Positions 25,796 to 34,467 of a stretch of DNA of 49,114 bases are shown here, piece by piece. The DNA lies in contig JACRIX010000077.1 in the NCBI GenBank assembly GCA_016215645.1, positions 1 to 49,114 of the forward strand. The letters are read 5' to 3'. The notes beneath the pieces are model-generated. The model was not told the origin of the DNA and ran no database searches. It saw only the letters and a program-made list of their open reading frames with translations. The position numbers and the translations under genes are program-made. The DNA is from Rhodocyclales bacterium. Its GTDB lineage: Bacteria; Pseudomonadota; Gammaproteobacteria; Burkholderiales; Rhodocyclaceae. Every line of letters begins with the position of its first letter. The stretch's first letter is position 1.

Positions 25796-26869
25796 TCACG
25801 GCGTGTCGAGGCTGCCGAAGGATTTTGGATAGGTGACGATGCCCCAGGGCATCTGCTTGTCGGCGATGCGCTTGACGACTTTTCCACTGACGGCATCGAG
25901 CACCACGACTTCGTCGGAACGACCGCAGGCGAGCAGGATGTGCCTGTCGTCCGGCGTGAACGTGAAGTGCCAGCAGCGGTCGCCGATCGGGTAGTCCGCG
26001 ATGCTGGCGAAACTGGTCGTGTCGAACACTTGCAGGGTCTTGCCCCTGGCCAGTGCGACATACAGCCGGCTGCCGTCGCGGCCGAAGGCGACGCCGTAGG
26101 GCGTGTCGCCGGTCGCCACCACCCTGGCCACGTTGAAGCCGGCATCGAGCACCACCAGCTTGTTGCCGAACTCGATGGTGGCAACGTAGGACTTGCCGTC
26201 GGGCGCCATCTTGATGCCGCGCGGCCGCGTGCCGTAGGGTTTGGTGTCGATGGTCTTGAGCAGTCTGCCGCTGGCGATGTCATGCACCGTGAGGTTGTTG
26301 TCGTCCTCGTTGGTGACGATGATGCTGCGGCCGTCGGCGGAGAATTCGATGCCTTCGGTTTCCATGCCGCCGGTGATTTCGGCGATTTTCCTGCCGGCCT
26401 TGAGGTCGACGATGGCGATGCGCGCCGGCTCCTCCTTGTCGTCAGCGCGTTTCTGCTTCAGCTCCGTGGCCTCCTTCGAGCCCGGCTTGGGCGGCGCTCC
26501 ACCCGCCGAGGCGGGTTCGAAGGAGACGAAAGCCTGGTCGCCGCGGACGCGGACGAATTCGGGGTTCTTGCCGATGGCAATGCGCCGGACCAGCGTGCGC
26601 GTGTGCAGGTCGACCACGGCCAGATCGCCCTTGTCGCGCGTGGCGACGACCAGCAGTTTGCCGTCGGCGGTGACGCCCAGGCCACGCGGCGAAGCGCCGC
26701 CGATGTCGATTTCGCCGACCGTTTCGAAAGTGGCCAGGTCAATCGTGGTGACATTGCCCTTCTGGTTGCTGACGTAGGCGCGGGCGCCGCCGGCGCTCGC
26801 CGGCAGGGCGAGGCCGAGGGCAAGGGCAGCGAACATCAGGCGCACCGGGCGCAGGGATAGGAGTGTCAT
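25796..26869 (-). CDS. YVTN-type beta-propeller protein of PQQ-associated type
   Basis: A 357-residue secreted protein: signal peptide (MFAALALGLALPASA-GG), then repeated propeller blades (AYVSNQKGNVTTIDLATFE, LLVVATRDKGDLAVVDLHTR, SIIVTNEDDNNLTVHDIASG, RLYVALARGKTLQVFDTTSF). A seven-bladed propeller family is recurrently found with PQQ dehydrogenases and is named for that association; its biochemical role is not settled. ATG 26869 shares one base with the yceI stop, so it is co-translated with yceI and the upstream receptor. A Lys/Glu-rich insertion (GSKEATELKQKRADDKEEPAR) interrupts blade three. Confidence 0.86.
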   Translation of the reverse strand: MTLLSLRPVRLMFAALALGLALPASAGGARAYVSNQKGNVTTIDLATFETVGEIDIGGASPRGLGVTADGKLLVVATRDKGDLAVVDLHTRTLVRRIAIGKNPEFVRVRGDQAFVSFEPASAGGAPPKPGSKEATELKQKRADDKEEPARIAIVDLKAGRKIAEITGGMETEGIEFSADGRSIIVTNEDDNNLTVHDIASGRLLKTIDTKPYGTRPRGIKMAPDGKSYVATIEFGNKLVVLDAGFNVARVVATGDTPYGVAFGRDGSRLYVALARGKTLQVFDTTSFASIADYPIGDRCWHFTFTPDDRHILLACGRSDEVVVLDAVSGKVVKRIADKQMPWGIVTYPKSFGSLDTP

Positions 26870-27435
26870 CAGGAGTCCTTGAGTGCTTCGACGGGGATGG
26901 TGATCCGGACGTCGTCGCCGATCCCGGGAAGGTTGGCGTTCATGCCGAAATCCGAGCGCTTGATGGTGGTTTCGAGATCCGCACCGCACAGCTGGCGCGG
27001 CAGGATCGGATGTTTGGCGCAGCGCCACTGCGACACCTTGAGCACCACGTTACGGCTTACGCCGAGCAGGGTCAATTCGCCGGCGACCGGGGCTGGCCGG
27101 TCGGCATCGAAGGCGAAGTCGCGGGCGACGAAACGCGCCTGCGGAAACCTGTCGCTCTGGAAGAAGCGCTCACCGCGCATGTGCTTGTTCCAGTCCTCGA
27201 AGCCCATGTCTACCGACGTCGTGTCGATCGTGATGTCGACCGAGCCTCGTTTCGCGCCGGCGTCGAGATCGAGCTTGCCGCTGAGTTTGTTGAAGCGTCC
27301 GCGTTGCAAGGAGAAGCCATAGTGGCTGACCTCGAAGCTGGGGAAGGTATGGCGCGCGTCGATGGTGTAGCTCTCGGCGCTCGCCGCCCCGGCGGCAAAC
27401 ATCGAAAGCAGTAGAGCGAGGTGGCGAGGTTTCAT
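26869..27435 (-). CDS. YceI-family periplasmic protein
   Basis: A 188-residue protein with signal peptide (LALLLSMFAAGAASA-ES) and the YceI lipocalin-like barrel pattern: YTIDARHTFPSFEVSHYGFS, SVDITIDTTSVDMGFEDWNKHM, FFQSDRFPQARFVARDF, and the end IKRSDFGMNANLPGIGDDVRI. Related proteins bind polyprenoid chains or other amphiphiles. An added CAKHPILPRQLC segment may form a disulfide. It lies 18 bp after TonB receptor 2 and overlaps the propeller gene. Confidence 0.9.
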   Translation of the reverse strand: MKPRHLALLLSMFAAGAASAESYTIDARHTFPSFEVSHYGFSLQRGRFNKLSGKLDLDAGAKRGSVDITIDTTSVDMGFEDWNKHMRGERFFQSDRFPQARFVARDFAFDADRPAPVAGELTLLGVSRNVVLKVSQWRCAKHPILPRQLCGADLETTIKRSDFGMNANLPGIGDDVRITIPVEALKDS

Positions 27436-27453
27436 GCGGACTCCCTGGGATGC

Positions 27454-29802
27454 TCAGCCGAGACTGAGATTGACGGCGAGAAACAGGCTGCGCGGCGCGC
27501 CGGGAGCATAGAAGCTTTCCCGCGTCCAGTTGGCCGAATTGGTCTGGAAACTGCCGGTGGCGTTGAAGGGGTTTTCCGCCAGGGCGCCTGCCGTTGCGTA
27601 GTGCGTGTCGAACACATTGTTGAGCCGTGCGGAAAACTGCCAACGCCGATCGAGCCTGATCCGCGTCGCCAGGTTCAGCACGGCATAGCCCGGCGCGCTG
27701 CCGGCGCCACGGAAGCTGCGCGGTCCGCCACCGAGGATGTCGGAATAGGTGCCGGGCGAATGCGCGTTGTTCTCGTTGCCGCGCAGGTATTGGCTGGAAT
27801 AGGCGACCAGATCGGCCGACAGGCGCAGGTCGGCGCCGCCGCGCCAGTCGGCGCCGAGCTTGAGGCTGTGCAGCGGAATCCCGGGTATCCGGTTGCCGGC
27901 CTGCACCAGGATTTCGTCGTTCTGGCCGCCGCGGGTGCAGGCCGTGGTTTGCCCGCGTGTGCTGTTGTTTTCCGCCCGCAGGCAGGCGGCCGACTGGTAG
28001 GTGGCCTTGACATAGCCATAGTCGGCGCGCAGCGAGACCGGGCCGAGATCGGTGGCGGCGCCAAGTTCGATCCCCTCGCGCCGCGTGCGACCGAAATTGC
28101 TGAAGTAGCCCTGGCTGGTCGAGGTGCCGACGAAGAGGATGTCGTCGCGATTATCGGCGCGGAACACGGTTGCGTTCCAGCGCAGCCTGCCCGCCTTGCC
28201 GCGTGCGCCGGCCTCGAAAGTCTGCGTCACCACCTGCGCGAGAAACGGGTCGGCCTGCATGGCGTTGGGCAATGAGCAGGGGTTGGCGCGGTCGGCGCAA
28301 CCGAGTTCGATCGGGCTTGGCGCGCGGTTGCCCTGGGCCGCGTTGGCAAATACCGAGAAGCCCGGCGCGAGCGTCCAGTGGGCACCGATGGCCGGATTCA
28401 GCTTGGTATAGAGCTGGTCACCGTCGAGATTGGGCGCCGCGGCGCGCAGTTCGTCGCGGGTGGTGACGCGGGTCTGATTCAGGCGCAGCGAGCTCGTGAT
28501 CGCCAGGTCCGGACGCGGCTTCCAGGTGTCGGTGGCGAACAGGCTCCAACTGCGCGACTTTCCCTTCAGGCGATTGTTCAGCGTCTCTCCGGCGCCACCG
28601 GAAGCGACGCCGCGCTGGCTGTCGAAAATGCCCAGCTCGGTGGTCTGCTGGAAGCTCGATCGGCTGAAGTCACCGGTCAGGCCGAAGGCGACGTGATTGT
28701 TGTCGTCGATCCGCGACCACTGCAGGGCGCCGCCCCAGCCGCGCTGGTCGGTGGCGGTGCGGTTGCTGGCGGCGGTGCTGGTGTTGACGCCGAGGCCGCC
28801 GTTGGCGCCGGCATCGCCGTCCAGCGCGGCATCGCTCTCGAAGGCGTCATTGGCATCGCCGTTCAGGGTTTTCACCCGGTTGCTGCGATGGTAGAGCGTG
28901 CCGGTAACGCGCGCCTTGTCGTCGAGCCAGTAGCTGGCGCCAAGGCTCAGCAGATGCAGGCGATGGCGCGTCTGGTCGGGCTTGGTGAATATGCTCCGGC
29001 GCCGCGCCTGCAGCATCGAATCCGGCAACAGGCCGTTGCCGATCAGGTCGGTATTGGCGTGGGTATAGGCGAGGTCCCACTCCAGCGGGCCGCGCTGCTG
29101 CGACAGTTTGAGGAAGACCTGGTCCACTCGCGACGGCGAGAAGTCGCGCCAGCCGTCTTCGCGAAAGGTCGAGCCGGCCACGAACAGGCCCAGGTCGCCG
29201 CGCTTGCCGCCGAATTCGGCTTCGATCTCGCGCCGGCCAAAGCTCCCGGCGCTGGCCTCGATCGCCGCGCCGGGATGGGTGAAGCCGTCCTTGGTGCGGA
29301 TCGACAGCGCGCCGCCCAGGGTATTCAGCCCGAACAGCGGATTCGAGCCGGGGATCAGGTCAATGGAACTGACCGCCGCGCGCGGCACCAGGTCCCAGTT
29401 GACGGTATCGCCGAAGGGCTCGTTGATGCGCACGCCGTCCTGATATACCGAAATGCCCTGCGGGGTGCCCAGCAGCGGGCTGGCGCTGAAGCCGCGGAAG
29501 TTCACGTCGGCCTGGTAGGGATTGCCCTGTATCTCATTGACATTGACGCCGGAAATGCGGCTGCCCAGCAGTTCCGGCAGCGGTTGCAGCCGGTTCTCGT
29601 GCAACACCCGGTTGTCGAGCGACTGGACATGGGCCGCGACTTCGTCGCGCGGCTGTTCCAGGCCCTTTACCGGCGATAGGCCGACCACATTCACGCTCGG
29701 TGCGTCGATGTCGGCGGCGACGGCCGGCGACGGCAGCAGACCCAGGGTGGCAAGCAGGCTGAAGGTGGTGCGCAGTCGCTGCGGCAGGGGTGATGAAGGC
29801 AT
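27454..29802 (-). CDS. TonB-dependent outer-membrane receptor (2)
   Basis: A 782-residue receptor with signal peptide (TFSLLATLGLLPSPAVA-AD), plug domain (LPELLGSRISGVNVNEIQGN, FGDTVNWDLVPRAAVSSIDLIPGSNPLFGLNTLGG) and a barrel. The very C-terminus is SLFLAVNLSLG, without the usual terminal Phe. The large Cys-containing loops (CADRANPCS and CLRAENNSTRGQTTAC) would be extracellular. Placed with a PQQ-associated propeller gene and near the dehydrogenase, it is a candidate importer of lanthanide, PQQ or another metal complex; no sequence feature proves which. A TCATGA-N3-TCATGA site lies about 105 bp before its start. Confidence 0.9.
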   Translation of the reverse strand: MPSSPLPQRLRTTFSLLATLGLLPSPAVAADIDAPSVNVVGLSPVKGLEQPRDEVAAHVQSLDNRVLHENRLQPLPELLGSRISGVNVNEIQGNPYQADVNFRGFSASPLLGTPQGISVYQDGVRINEPFGDTVNWDLVPRAAVSSIDLIPGSNPLFGLNTLGGALSIRTKDGFTHPGAAIEASAGSFGRREIEAEFGGKRGDLGLFVAGSTFREDGWRDFSPSRVDQVFLKLSQQRGPLEWDLAYTHANTDLIGNGLLPDSMLQARRRSIFTKPDQTRHRLHLLSLGASYWLDDKARVTGTLYHRSNRVKTLNGDANDAFESDAALDGDAGANGGLGVNTSTAASNRTATDQRGWGGALQWSRIDDNNHVAFGLTGDFSRSSFQQTTELGIFDSQRGVASGGAGETLNNRLKGKSRSWSLFATDTWKPRPDLAITSSLRLNQTRVTTRDELRAAAPNLDGDQLYTKLNPAIGAHWTLAPGFSVFANAAQGNRAPSPIELGCADRANPCSLPNAMQADPFLAQVVTQTFEAGARGKAGRLRWNATVFRADNRDDILFVGTSTSQGYFSNFGRTRREGIELGAATDLGPVSLRADYGYVKATYQSAACLRAENNSTRGQTTACTRGGQNDEILVQAGNRIPGIPLHSLKLGADWRGGADLRLSADLVAYSSQYLRGNENNAHSPGTYSDILGGGPRSFRGAGSAPGYAVLNLATRIRLDRRWQFSARLNNVFDTHYATAGALAENPFNATGSFQTNSANWTRESFYAPGAPRSLFLAVNLSLG

Positions 29803-29831
29803 GGTCGGCGGCGTGGCGCCCGGCGCGCGCG

Positions 29832-30233
29832 TCAGATGTCGAGGTGCCCGAAATCAAGCAAGGCACAGGCCCACCAGGCCAAAGCGCCCGACACCAGCAC
29901 CCAAATCATGAAAATCATGATGGCGGCGAGGTGGCTCGCCGGGCGCGGCCGGTCAGCCCATTCGCTGGCGCGCTGGCGGCACTCGGCCAGCACCGGCGGC
30001 GGGATCAGGCGCAGGGCGAGACCCAGCAGCAGCGGCAGCAGGATCAGTTCGTCGAGGTAGCCCAGCACCGGTATGAAATCCGGGATCAGGTCGATCGGAC
30101 TCAGCGCGTAGCCGACGATGAAGGCCACCAGCAGGCGTGCGGACCACGGTGTCGCCGGATGCCTCGCGGCAAGATACAGCACCAGCGTTTCGGTCTTGAG
30201 CCGTCTGGCCTCCTGCGCCAGTCGTGAAAACAC
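29832..30233 (-). CDS. YkvA/DUF1232 membrane protein
   Basis: A 133-residue protein with the DUF1232 core [28 protein letters not shown] and a C-terminal membrane helix ([24 protein letters not shown]). The family is widespread and uncharacterised. It sits 28 bp after the sigma-54 activator and 29 bp before TonB receptor 2, in one minus-strand run. The receptor's putative operator lies inside its coding sequence. Confidence 0.88.
   Translation of the reverse strand: MFSRLAQEARRLKTETLVLYLAARHPATPWSARLLVAFIVGYALSPIDLIPDFIPVLGYLDELILLPLLLGLALRLIPPPVLAECRQRASEWADRPRPASHLAAIMIFMIWVLVSGALAWWACALLDFGHLDI
29906..29920. promoter_or_regulatory. TCATGA-N3-TCATGA operator candidate, site 3
   Basis: TCATGA-AAA-TCATGA within the ykvA-like gene, about 105 bp upstream of TonB receptor 2, similar to the distance of site 2 from receptor 1. 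Confidence 0.55.
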
Positions 30234-30261
30234 GCCGGACTCCGGTCGCTCCGGCCCCGCC

Positions 30262-32325
30262 TCAGGGCTGCAGCTTGCGATACAGGGTGCTGCGACTGAT
30301 GCCCAGTTCGCGCGCCGCCGCCGAGACGTTGCCGTGGGCGCGGCCGAGGGCGTCGTGGATGGCCTGCATGGTCAGGTCGTCGAGATTCGTGGTCGGTGGG
30401 GCAGCGACTGCCGCCGCCGGGCTGGCAGAAGTCGGCGCTGGCGACACGGCGACCGACGCGGCCGCCATCGCATCGACGGGGGCGGCGGCTGTCGCATTTG
30501 GCAGGCTCTGCCCAACATCTTCGATGAAGTCATCGGGCAAATGTTCGCGGCGGATGGTGGCTTCGCCCTCCGCCATGACCACCGCCGTGCGCAGCAGGTT
30601 CGACAACTGACGCAGATTGCCCGGCCAGGGATGTTTACGGAACAGGCTCAGCACTTCGGGATCGAGCGAGGGCGGGTGGTCGCCGCCGAGTTCCCTGAGC
30701 AGCGAGGCAACCAGGGCTTCGAGGTCGGTGCGTGCGCGCAGCGGCGGCAACATCACGGTCAGCCCGTTGAGCCGGAAATACAGGTCCTCGCGGAACAGGC
30801 CGCTGCTGACGCTGTCGCGGATGCGGCGGTGCGTGGCGCAGATCACGGCGATATTCACCGGGTAGGCTTTTGCGCTGCCCAGCGGCATCACCACGCGCTC
30901 CTGCAGTACGCGCAGCAGGCGTGCCTGCAGCGACAGCGGCATGTCGCCGATTTCGTCGAGGAACAAGGTGCCGCCGTCGGCCTGCAGGATGCGGCCGACG
31001 CTGCCCTTGCGGCGTGCGCCGGTGAAGGCCCCGTCCTCGTAGCCGAACAGTTCCGATTCGATCAGGCCCTCGGGAATCGCGGCGCAATTGACCGCGATGA
31101 AGGCCTTGGCGGCGCGCGGGCCGACACAGTGGATCGCATTCGCCAGGAGTTCCTTGCCGGTACCCGTTTCACCCTGGATCAGGATCGGGATGTCGCGGCC
31201 AATCACCTTTTTGACCTTGGCAAGGACGGCGTCGATTTGCGGATCCCCGGTTTGCAGGCGCTCCATCGGGCAGTTGCGGCGGGAAGGCGCGTGAGCCTGG
31301 TCGGCGGCTACGGCAGCGACGGCCGGCACGACAGCCTGGGGCAATGCCGCCTCGCTCTGCATCGATGGGCGCGAGTGGCGCCGCAAGTGGGAGGTGCGAA
31401 AGTCGGCGCGTGCCTGGACCCGGACGCCGCTGCTGAGGGTAAGCGCCATCGGGTCCTGCGGGCGGACCAGCAGGTGGTCGAGCAGGCGGCTGATCGGCTG
31501 CCCGAACAGCGAGCTGAAATTGGCACCGCGCAACTGGGCGAGGTTCTGGCCGAACTGGAAGCAGGCGTTGCGATTGGCCGAGAGCAGGGTGCCGTCTTCC
31601 GAGAAGGCGGCCATGCCTTCGCAGAGCGTGCCGACGAACTCCGGTCGGGCATGGAAGCGCAGGGTCAGCATTTCATTGAAGGCCGAGGCGAACATGCGGT
31701 TCTCGATCATCTGCACCGACATGCGGACCAGGGCCATGGTATGCCGGTTGGAACTGCGATGATCGCCGGAGACGTCGAGGATGCCGCTCAACTGACCGTG
31801 GGGATCGAATATGGGTGAGGCGGAGCAGGTCAGGAACCGGTTGGCGGAAAGGAAATGCTGGTCGCCATTCACTACCACCGGCGCCGCCATCACCAACGCG
31901 GTACCGATCGCGTTGGTGCCGCGATTGGCCTCTGACCACTCGACGCCCGGCGCCAGGGCCACCTTTTCCGCCTGCGTCAGAAACTCCGGATCGCCACAAC
32001 TGTGGAGGATGTAGCCGGCGTTGTTGGCCAGCACCACCACGTTCTGGGTATCGACGATCTGCTCGAACAGTACGTCCATCACGGGTTGGGCGTGGGTCAG
32101 CAGGTCGCGGCTTTTTTCGATCTGTTCCGCCAGCAGCACCCGCTCCAGCGGGTCGAAGTCGGTGCCCTGGTCGTTGTCCAGGCCATAGCCGAGACAGCGT
32201 TCCCAGGACAGTTCGATCGCCGTCGGAAGCAGGCCTGTCGGTACCAGGCCGGCGTTGCGCAACACGTCATGGGCGTGGCCCGCGGTGCCGAATTCCAGCC
32301 CGCCACTGCTGTTGGCCTGCTTCAT
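30262..32325 (-). CDS. AcoR-like sigma-54-dependent transcriptional activator
   Basis: A 687-residue NtrC-family activator. The N-terminal sensor half (about 60-300) has the GAF-type pattern of AcoR proteins ([38 protein letters not shown]). The AAA+ domain has Walker A GETGTGKE (385-392), the sigma-54-contacting GAFTGA loop (432-437) and Walker [10 protein letters not shown]. After a Pro/Ala linker that contains repeat copy 6, a Fis-type helix-turn-helix ends the protein ([18 protein letters not shown]). ATG 32325 has GAGGAGA upstream; the longer frame to 32445 is unlikely. Divergent from the PedF-type/aor genes and near four sigma-54 promoter matches, it is the obvious candidate activator. 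A small-molecule inducer (alcohol or aldehyde) is inferred. Confidence 0.93.
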   Translation of the reverse strand: MKQANSSGGLEFGTAGHAHDVLRNAGLVPTGLLPTAIELSWERCLGYGLDNDQGTDFDPLERVLLAEQIEKSRDLLTHAQPVMDVLFEQIVDTQNVVVLANNAGYILHSCGDPEFLTQAEKVALAPGVEWSEANRGTNAIGTALVMAAPVVVNGDQHFLSANRFLTCSASPIFDPHGQLSGILDVSGDHRSSNRHTMALVRMSVQMIENRMFASAFNEMLTLRFHARPEFVGTLCEGMAAFSEDGTLLSANRNACFQFGQNLAQLRGANFSSLFGQPISRLLDHLLVRPQDPMALTLSSGVRVQARADFRTSHLRRHSRPSMQSEAALPQAVVPAVAAVAADQAHAPSRRNCPMERLQTGDPQIDAVLAKVKKVIGRDIPILIQGETGTGKELLANAIHCVGPRAAKAFIAVNCAAIPEGLIESELFGYEDGAFTGARRKGSVGRILQADGGTLFLDEIGDMPLSLQARLLRVLQERVVMPLGSAKAYPVNIAVICATHRRIRDSVSSGLFREDLYFRLNGLTVMLPPLRARTDLEALVASLLRELGGDHPPSLDPEVLSLFRKHPWPGNLRQLSNLLRTAVVMAEGEATIRREHLPDDFIEDVGQSLPNATAAAPVDAMAAASVAVSPAPTSASPAAAVAAPPTTNLDDLTMQAIHDALGRAHGNVSAAARELGISRSTLYRKLQP
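30430..30451 (+). repeat. 22-nt dispersed repeat, copy 6
   Basis: Perfect match to the common form; inside the linker of the sigma-54 activator, read on its coding strand as Ala-Val-Ser-Pro-Ala-Pro-Thr, the same frame as in tonB. Confidence 0.78.
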
Positions 32326-32497
32326 TGCGTTGTCTCCTCGCTCCGGCGGCGTGGCGCTCCCGGCGCTCGCGTCGCTATTGGTGCCGTTTACGTTGAACGG
32401 CCCATATGTAGTCGTTGCCCGGTAATGATACATCGGATGTTTCAAGTTGCGACAGTCCGTCGTTTTGACAGAAGTGTTCCAGTGCAGTTTTCATGCC

Positions 32498-32522
32498 TGC
32501 GACAGTTTCGACGTTTGTCGCA
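32498..32522. promoter_or_regulatory. Inverted repeat TGCGACA-N11-TGTCGCA (activator-site candidate)
   Basis: Perfect 7-bp arms. The same octamer TGCGACAG appears at 32448 and, twice in direct orientation, before aorA. The distance to the -24 element is short (about 28 bp), so the 32448 copy may be the working enhancer. Confidence 0.5.
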
Positions 32523-32549
32523 GTAGGATTGCCGTGCAATCCAGGTGAT

Positions 32550-32565
32550 TGGCACGCATCGTGCT
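32550..32565 (+). promoter_or_regulatory. Sigma-54 promoter for the PedF-type cytochrome gene
   Basis: TGGCACGCATCGTGCT: full TGGCAC -24 element, GG (32551-32552)-N10-GC (32563-32564). The start would be near 32576, 60 bp before the ATG. Confidence 0.7.
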
Positions 32566-32637
32566 GCCTGGGGGGGATTCAGTGCCGGCCATGTTCCGGC
32601 ATGGCCGGACCACCCACATTCCAGGAGGAAAGCTTTC

Positions 32638-33330
32638 ATGCACGCAACGATCCGATCTCTTGCCATGCTCGCCGTCATGGCCGGCGCACTGGTGTCGTCA
32701 TGGGCACTGGCCCATGGCGACGTGACCCCGCAGGCGGTGGATGTCAGCAGCCTGAAGCCGCTGGGAGACGCGAAGCGCGACGAAAACCCCTACCGCGGGG
32801 AAAAGGAAGCCATTCGGGTCGGGACCTCGGCCTACAATCAGAACTGCGCCCGCTGCCATGGCCTCGAAGCCATCAGCGGCGGCATCGCGCCGGACCTGCG
32901 CAAGCTCGACATCGACAAGGAAACCGACATCTATTTCCGCGACTCGGTATTGCGCGGCAAGGTACGCAATGGCGCGGTGTACATGCCGCCCTTCGAAGGC
33001 ATCCTGTCGCAGGAGGCGATCTGGGCGATTCGCTCCTACCTCGATACACGGCATGAAGAGGAGGCGGCGCCGGTAAGCCCGATGGAGGCGCTGGCCAGGA
33101 AATCCAACTGCCTGTCGTGCCACGCGGTCGATACGCGCGGTGTCGGCCCGGCGTATCGCGAGGTGGCCAAGAAATATGCGAAGGACAAGAATGCCGAAGC
33201 CCGGTTGCTGGCGAAGGTCAAGAAAGGCGGCGCGGGAAGCTGGGGCAAGGTGCCGATGCCGCCGATGGACACCGTGCCCGAGCAGGACCTGAAGACCCTG
33301 ATCAAGTGGATCATGGCCGGCGCCAATTGA
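32638..33330 (+). CDS. pedF: Diheme cytochrome c: PedF-type c-550 fused to a c551/c552-type domain
   Basis: A 230-residue periplasmic protein with signal peptide (LAMLAVMAGALVSSWALA-HG). Residues 27-140 match PedF, the cytochrome c-550 acceptor of PQQ alcohol dehydrogenases (HGDVTPQAVDVSSLKPLG, heme site C70-A-R-C73-H74, NGAVYMPPFEG with Met116). A second heme domain follows (C158-L-S-C161-H162, WGKVPMPPMDTVPEQDLKTLIKWI), resembling class I c551/c552. PedF is normally monoheme, so the fusion is notable: the second heme could pass electrons on to a terminal oxidase. ATG 32638 with AGGAGGAAAG; sigma-54 promoter upstream. It is the first gene before the PedG-type and aor genes. Confidence 0.9.
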   Translation: MHATIRSLAMLAVMAGALVSSWALAHGDVTPQAVDVSSLKPLGDAKRDENPYRGEKEAIRVGTSAYNQNCARCHGLEAISGGIAPDLRKLDIDKETDIYFRDSVLRGKVRNGAVYMPPFEGILSQEAIWAIRSYLDTRHEEEAAPVSPMEALARKSNCLSCHAVDTRGVGPAYREVAKKYAKDKNAEARLLAKVKKGGAGSWGKVPMPPMDTVPEQDLKTLIKWIMAGAN

Positions 33331-33397
33331 GCGGCATCAGATTCGCGGGCCGCGGTAGCGGCGGCGCGTCGCACAAGTGCATGAGGAGGGTGTACGC

Positions 33398-34234
33398 ATG
33401 ATTCGATGGCCGGTTCTGGCAGCGCTGACTGCCCTGTGGCTCTCACTGTTCGCCGCGGCGCCGGCGGGCGCCGAGGAGCTTTCGGCATTGCAGAAAATTC
33501 GGGCCAGCGGCGTGCTCAAGGTGGCGCTGTACAAGAACTTCGCCCCTTTTTCGCATGAGGGCAGCGGGATCGATGTCGAGCTCGCCGCGGCGCTGGCGGC
33601 CAAGCTCGGCGTCAGGATGTCGCCGCTCTGGTTCGAGGCGGACGAGAACATGGAGGACGACCTGCGCAACATGGTCTGGAAGGGCCACTACCTGGGCTAC
33701 GGTCCGGCCGACGTGATGATGCATGTACCGATCGATCCGGCCTACATGGCCAAGGTGGAGCGAGTCAAATTCTTTGCGCCGTATCACCGCGAACGTTATG
33801 CGATTGCGCGCCAACTGGACCAGTTGCCGACACTGGACAATTTCGAACCCTTTGAAAAATTCAGCCTCGGCATCGAAGGCGACACGCTTGGGGCGAGCGT
33901 GATGTTGTCGGCCGACGGCGGACGCTACCGCAATACCATCAAGACCTTCCGCACTGCCGGCGAGGCGGTGGCGGCACTGAAGGGCGGCACGGTGGCGGCG
34001 GTGATGGCGCAGCAGGGCGAGCTCGAAGGCGGCCTCAAGGGTGACGCGCGCATGGCCATCGACCTGCCGCCGCACCCGATCCTGCAGAAGCGCCAATGGC
34101 CGCTGGGCCTTGCCGTCAAGCAGCAGAGCGACGACCTGGCGCAGGCGCTGCAGGCGGCGATCAACGAACTGCTGGCTGACGGTACGCTGAAGGCCATCAT
34201 GCAGCGGCATGGCGTGCAGCATCGCCAGCCATAA
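33398..34234 (+). CDS. Quinoprotein-associated periplasmic binding protein (PedG-type)
   Basis: A 278-residue secreted protein (signal LAALTALWLSLFAAAPAGA-EE) with the family-3 solute-binding fold: LQKIRASGVLKVALYKNFAPFSH, GIDVELAAALAAKLGVRM, PIDPAYMAKVERVKFFAPYHRERYAI, and a C-terminal DLAQALQAAINELLADGTLKAIMQRHG. This group recurs beside PQQ alcohol dehydrogenases and PedF cytochromes without ABC permease genes, as here, so it may deliver or chaperone a cofactor or sense a ligand rather than serve transport. ATG 33398 with GAGGAGGG; an in-frame ATG at 33377 is less likely. It lies 67 bp after the cytochrome gene. Confidence 0.87.
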   Translation: MIRWPVLAALTALWLSLFAAAPAGAEELSALQKIRASGVLKVALYKNFAPFSHEGSGIDVELAAALAAKLGVRMSPLWFEADENMEDDLRNMVWKGHYLGYGPADVMMHVPIDPAYMAKVERVKFFAPYHRERYAIARQLDQLPTLDNFEPFEKFSLGIEGDTLGASVMLSADGGRYRNTIKTFRTAGEAVAALKGGTVAAVMAQQGELEGGLKGDARMAIDLPPHPILQKRQWPLGLAVKQQSDDLAQALQAAINELLADGTLKAIMQRHGVQHRQP

Positions 34235-34297
34235 AACCGCCGTAGCGTGCGTGCGATGGTGTAGCGTCCATCGATTTCGGTCGAAACCGTCGCGCTT

Positions 34298-34327
34298 TGC
34301 GACAGTTGTAGCGTTTTGCTGCGACAG
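34298..34327 (+). promoter_or_regulatory. Direct repeats TGCGACAG before aorA (activator-site candidate)
   Basis: TGCGACAG at 34298-34305 and 34320-34327, 22 bp apart (about two helical turns), 50-75 bp upstream of the aorA sigma-54 promoter. The same octamer occurs before the PedF-type gene. Confidence 0.5.
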
Positions 34328-34373
34328 ATATGAATCCGGGTGCCGAAATTCAGATATCCCGCAAAAAAATGCA

Positions 34374-34389
34374 TGGCATGCGAATTGCG
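34374..34389 (+). promoter_or_regulatory. Sigma-54 promoter for the aor operon
   Basis: TGGCATGCGAATTGCG: GG (34375-34376)-N10-GC (34387-34388), with TTGC at -12. The transcript would begin near 34400, about 68 nt before the aorA ATG. Confidence 0.7.
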
Positions 34390-34467
34390 AATGGAAATCG
34401 TCCTGTCGCACGCCGAACAGGATCCCGCTTCAGTCCAAGAAAATTCGAGTCAAACAGGAGGTTGGAA

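Larger units (their letters stand above)
32326..32637. promoter_or_regulatory. Divergent control region: sigma-54 activator / PedF-type cytochrome
   Basis: 312 bp without a gene. It holds a TGCGACAG octamer (32448-32455), an inverted repeat TGCGACA-N11-TGTCGCA (32498-32522), the sigma-54 promoter at 32550, and the ribosome site AGGAGGAAAG of the cytochrome gene. The activator's own promoter should lie in 32340-32440, but I see no strong -35/-10 pair. Confidence 0.6.

Noticed and set aside
29099-29106. TGCGACAG octamer inside TonB receptor 2
   Set aside because: Lies in mid-coding sequence, far from a promoter; shows that the octamer also occurs by chance.
31397-31412. AAGTCGGCGCG in the sigma-54 activator gene
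   Set aside because: Matches only the first ten positions of the repeat.
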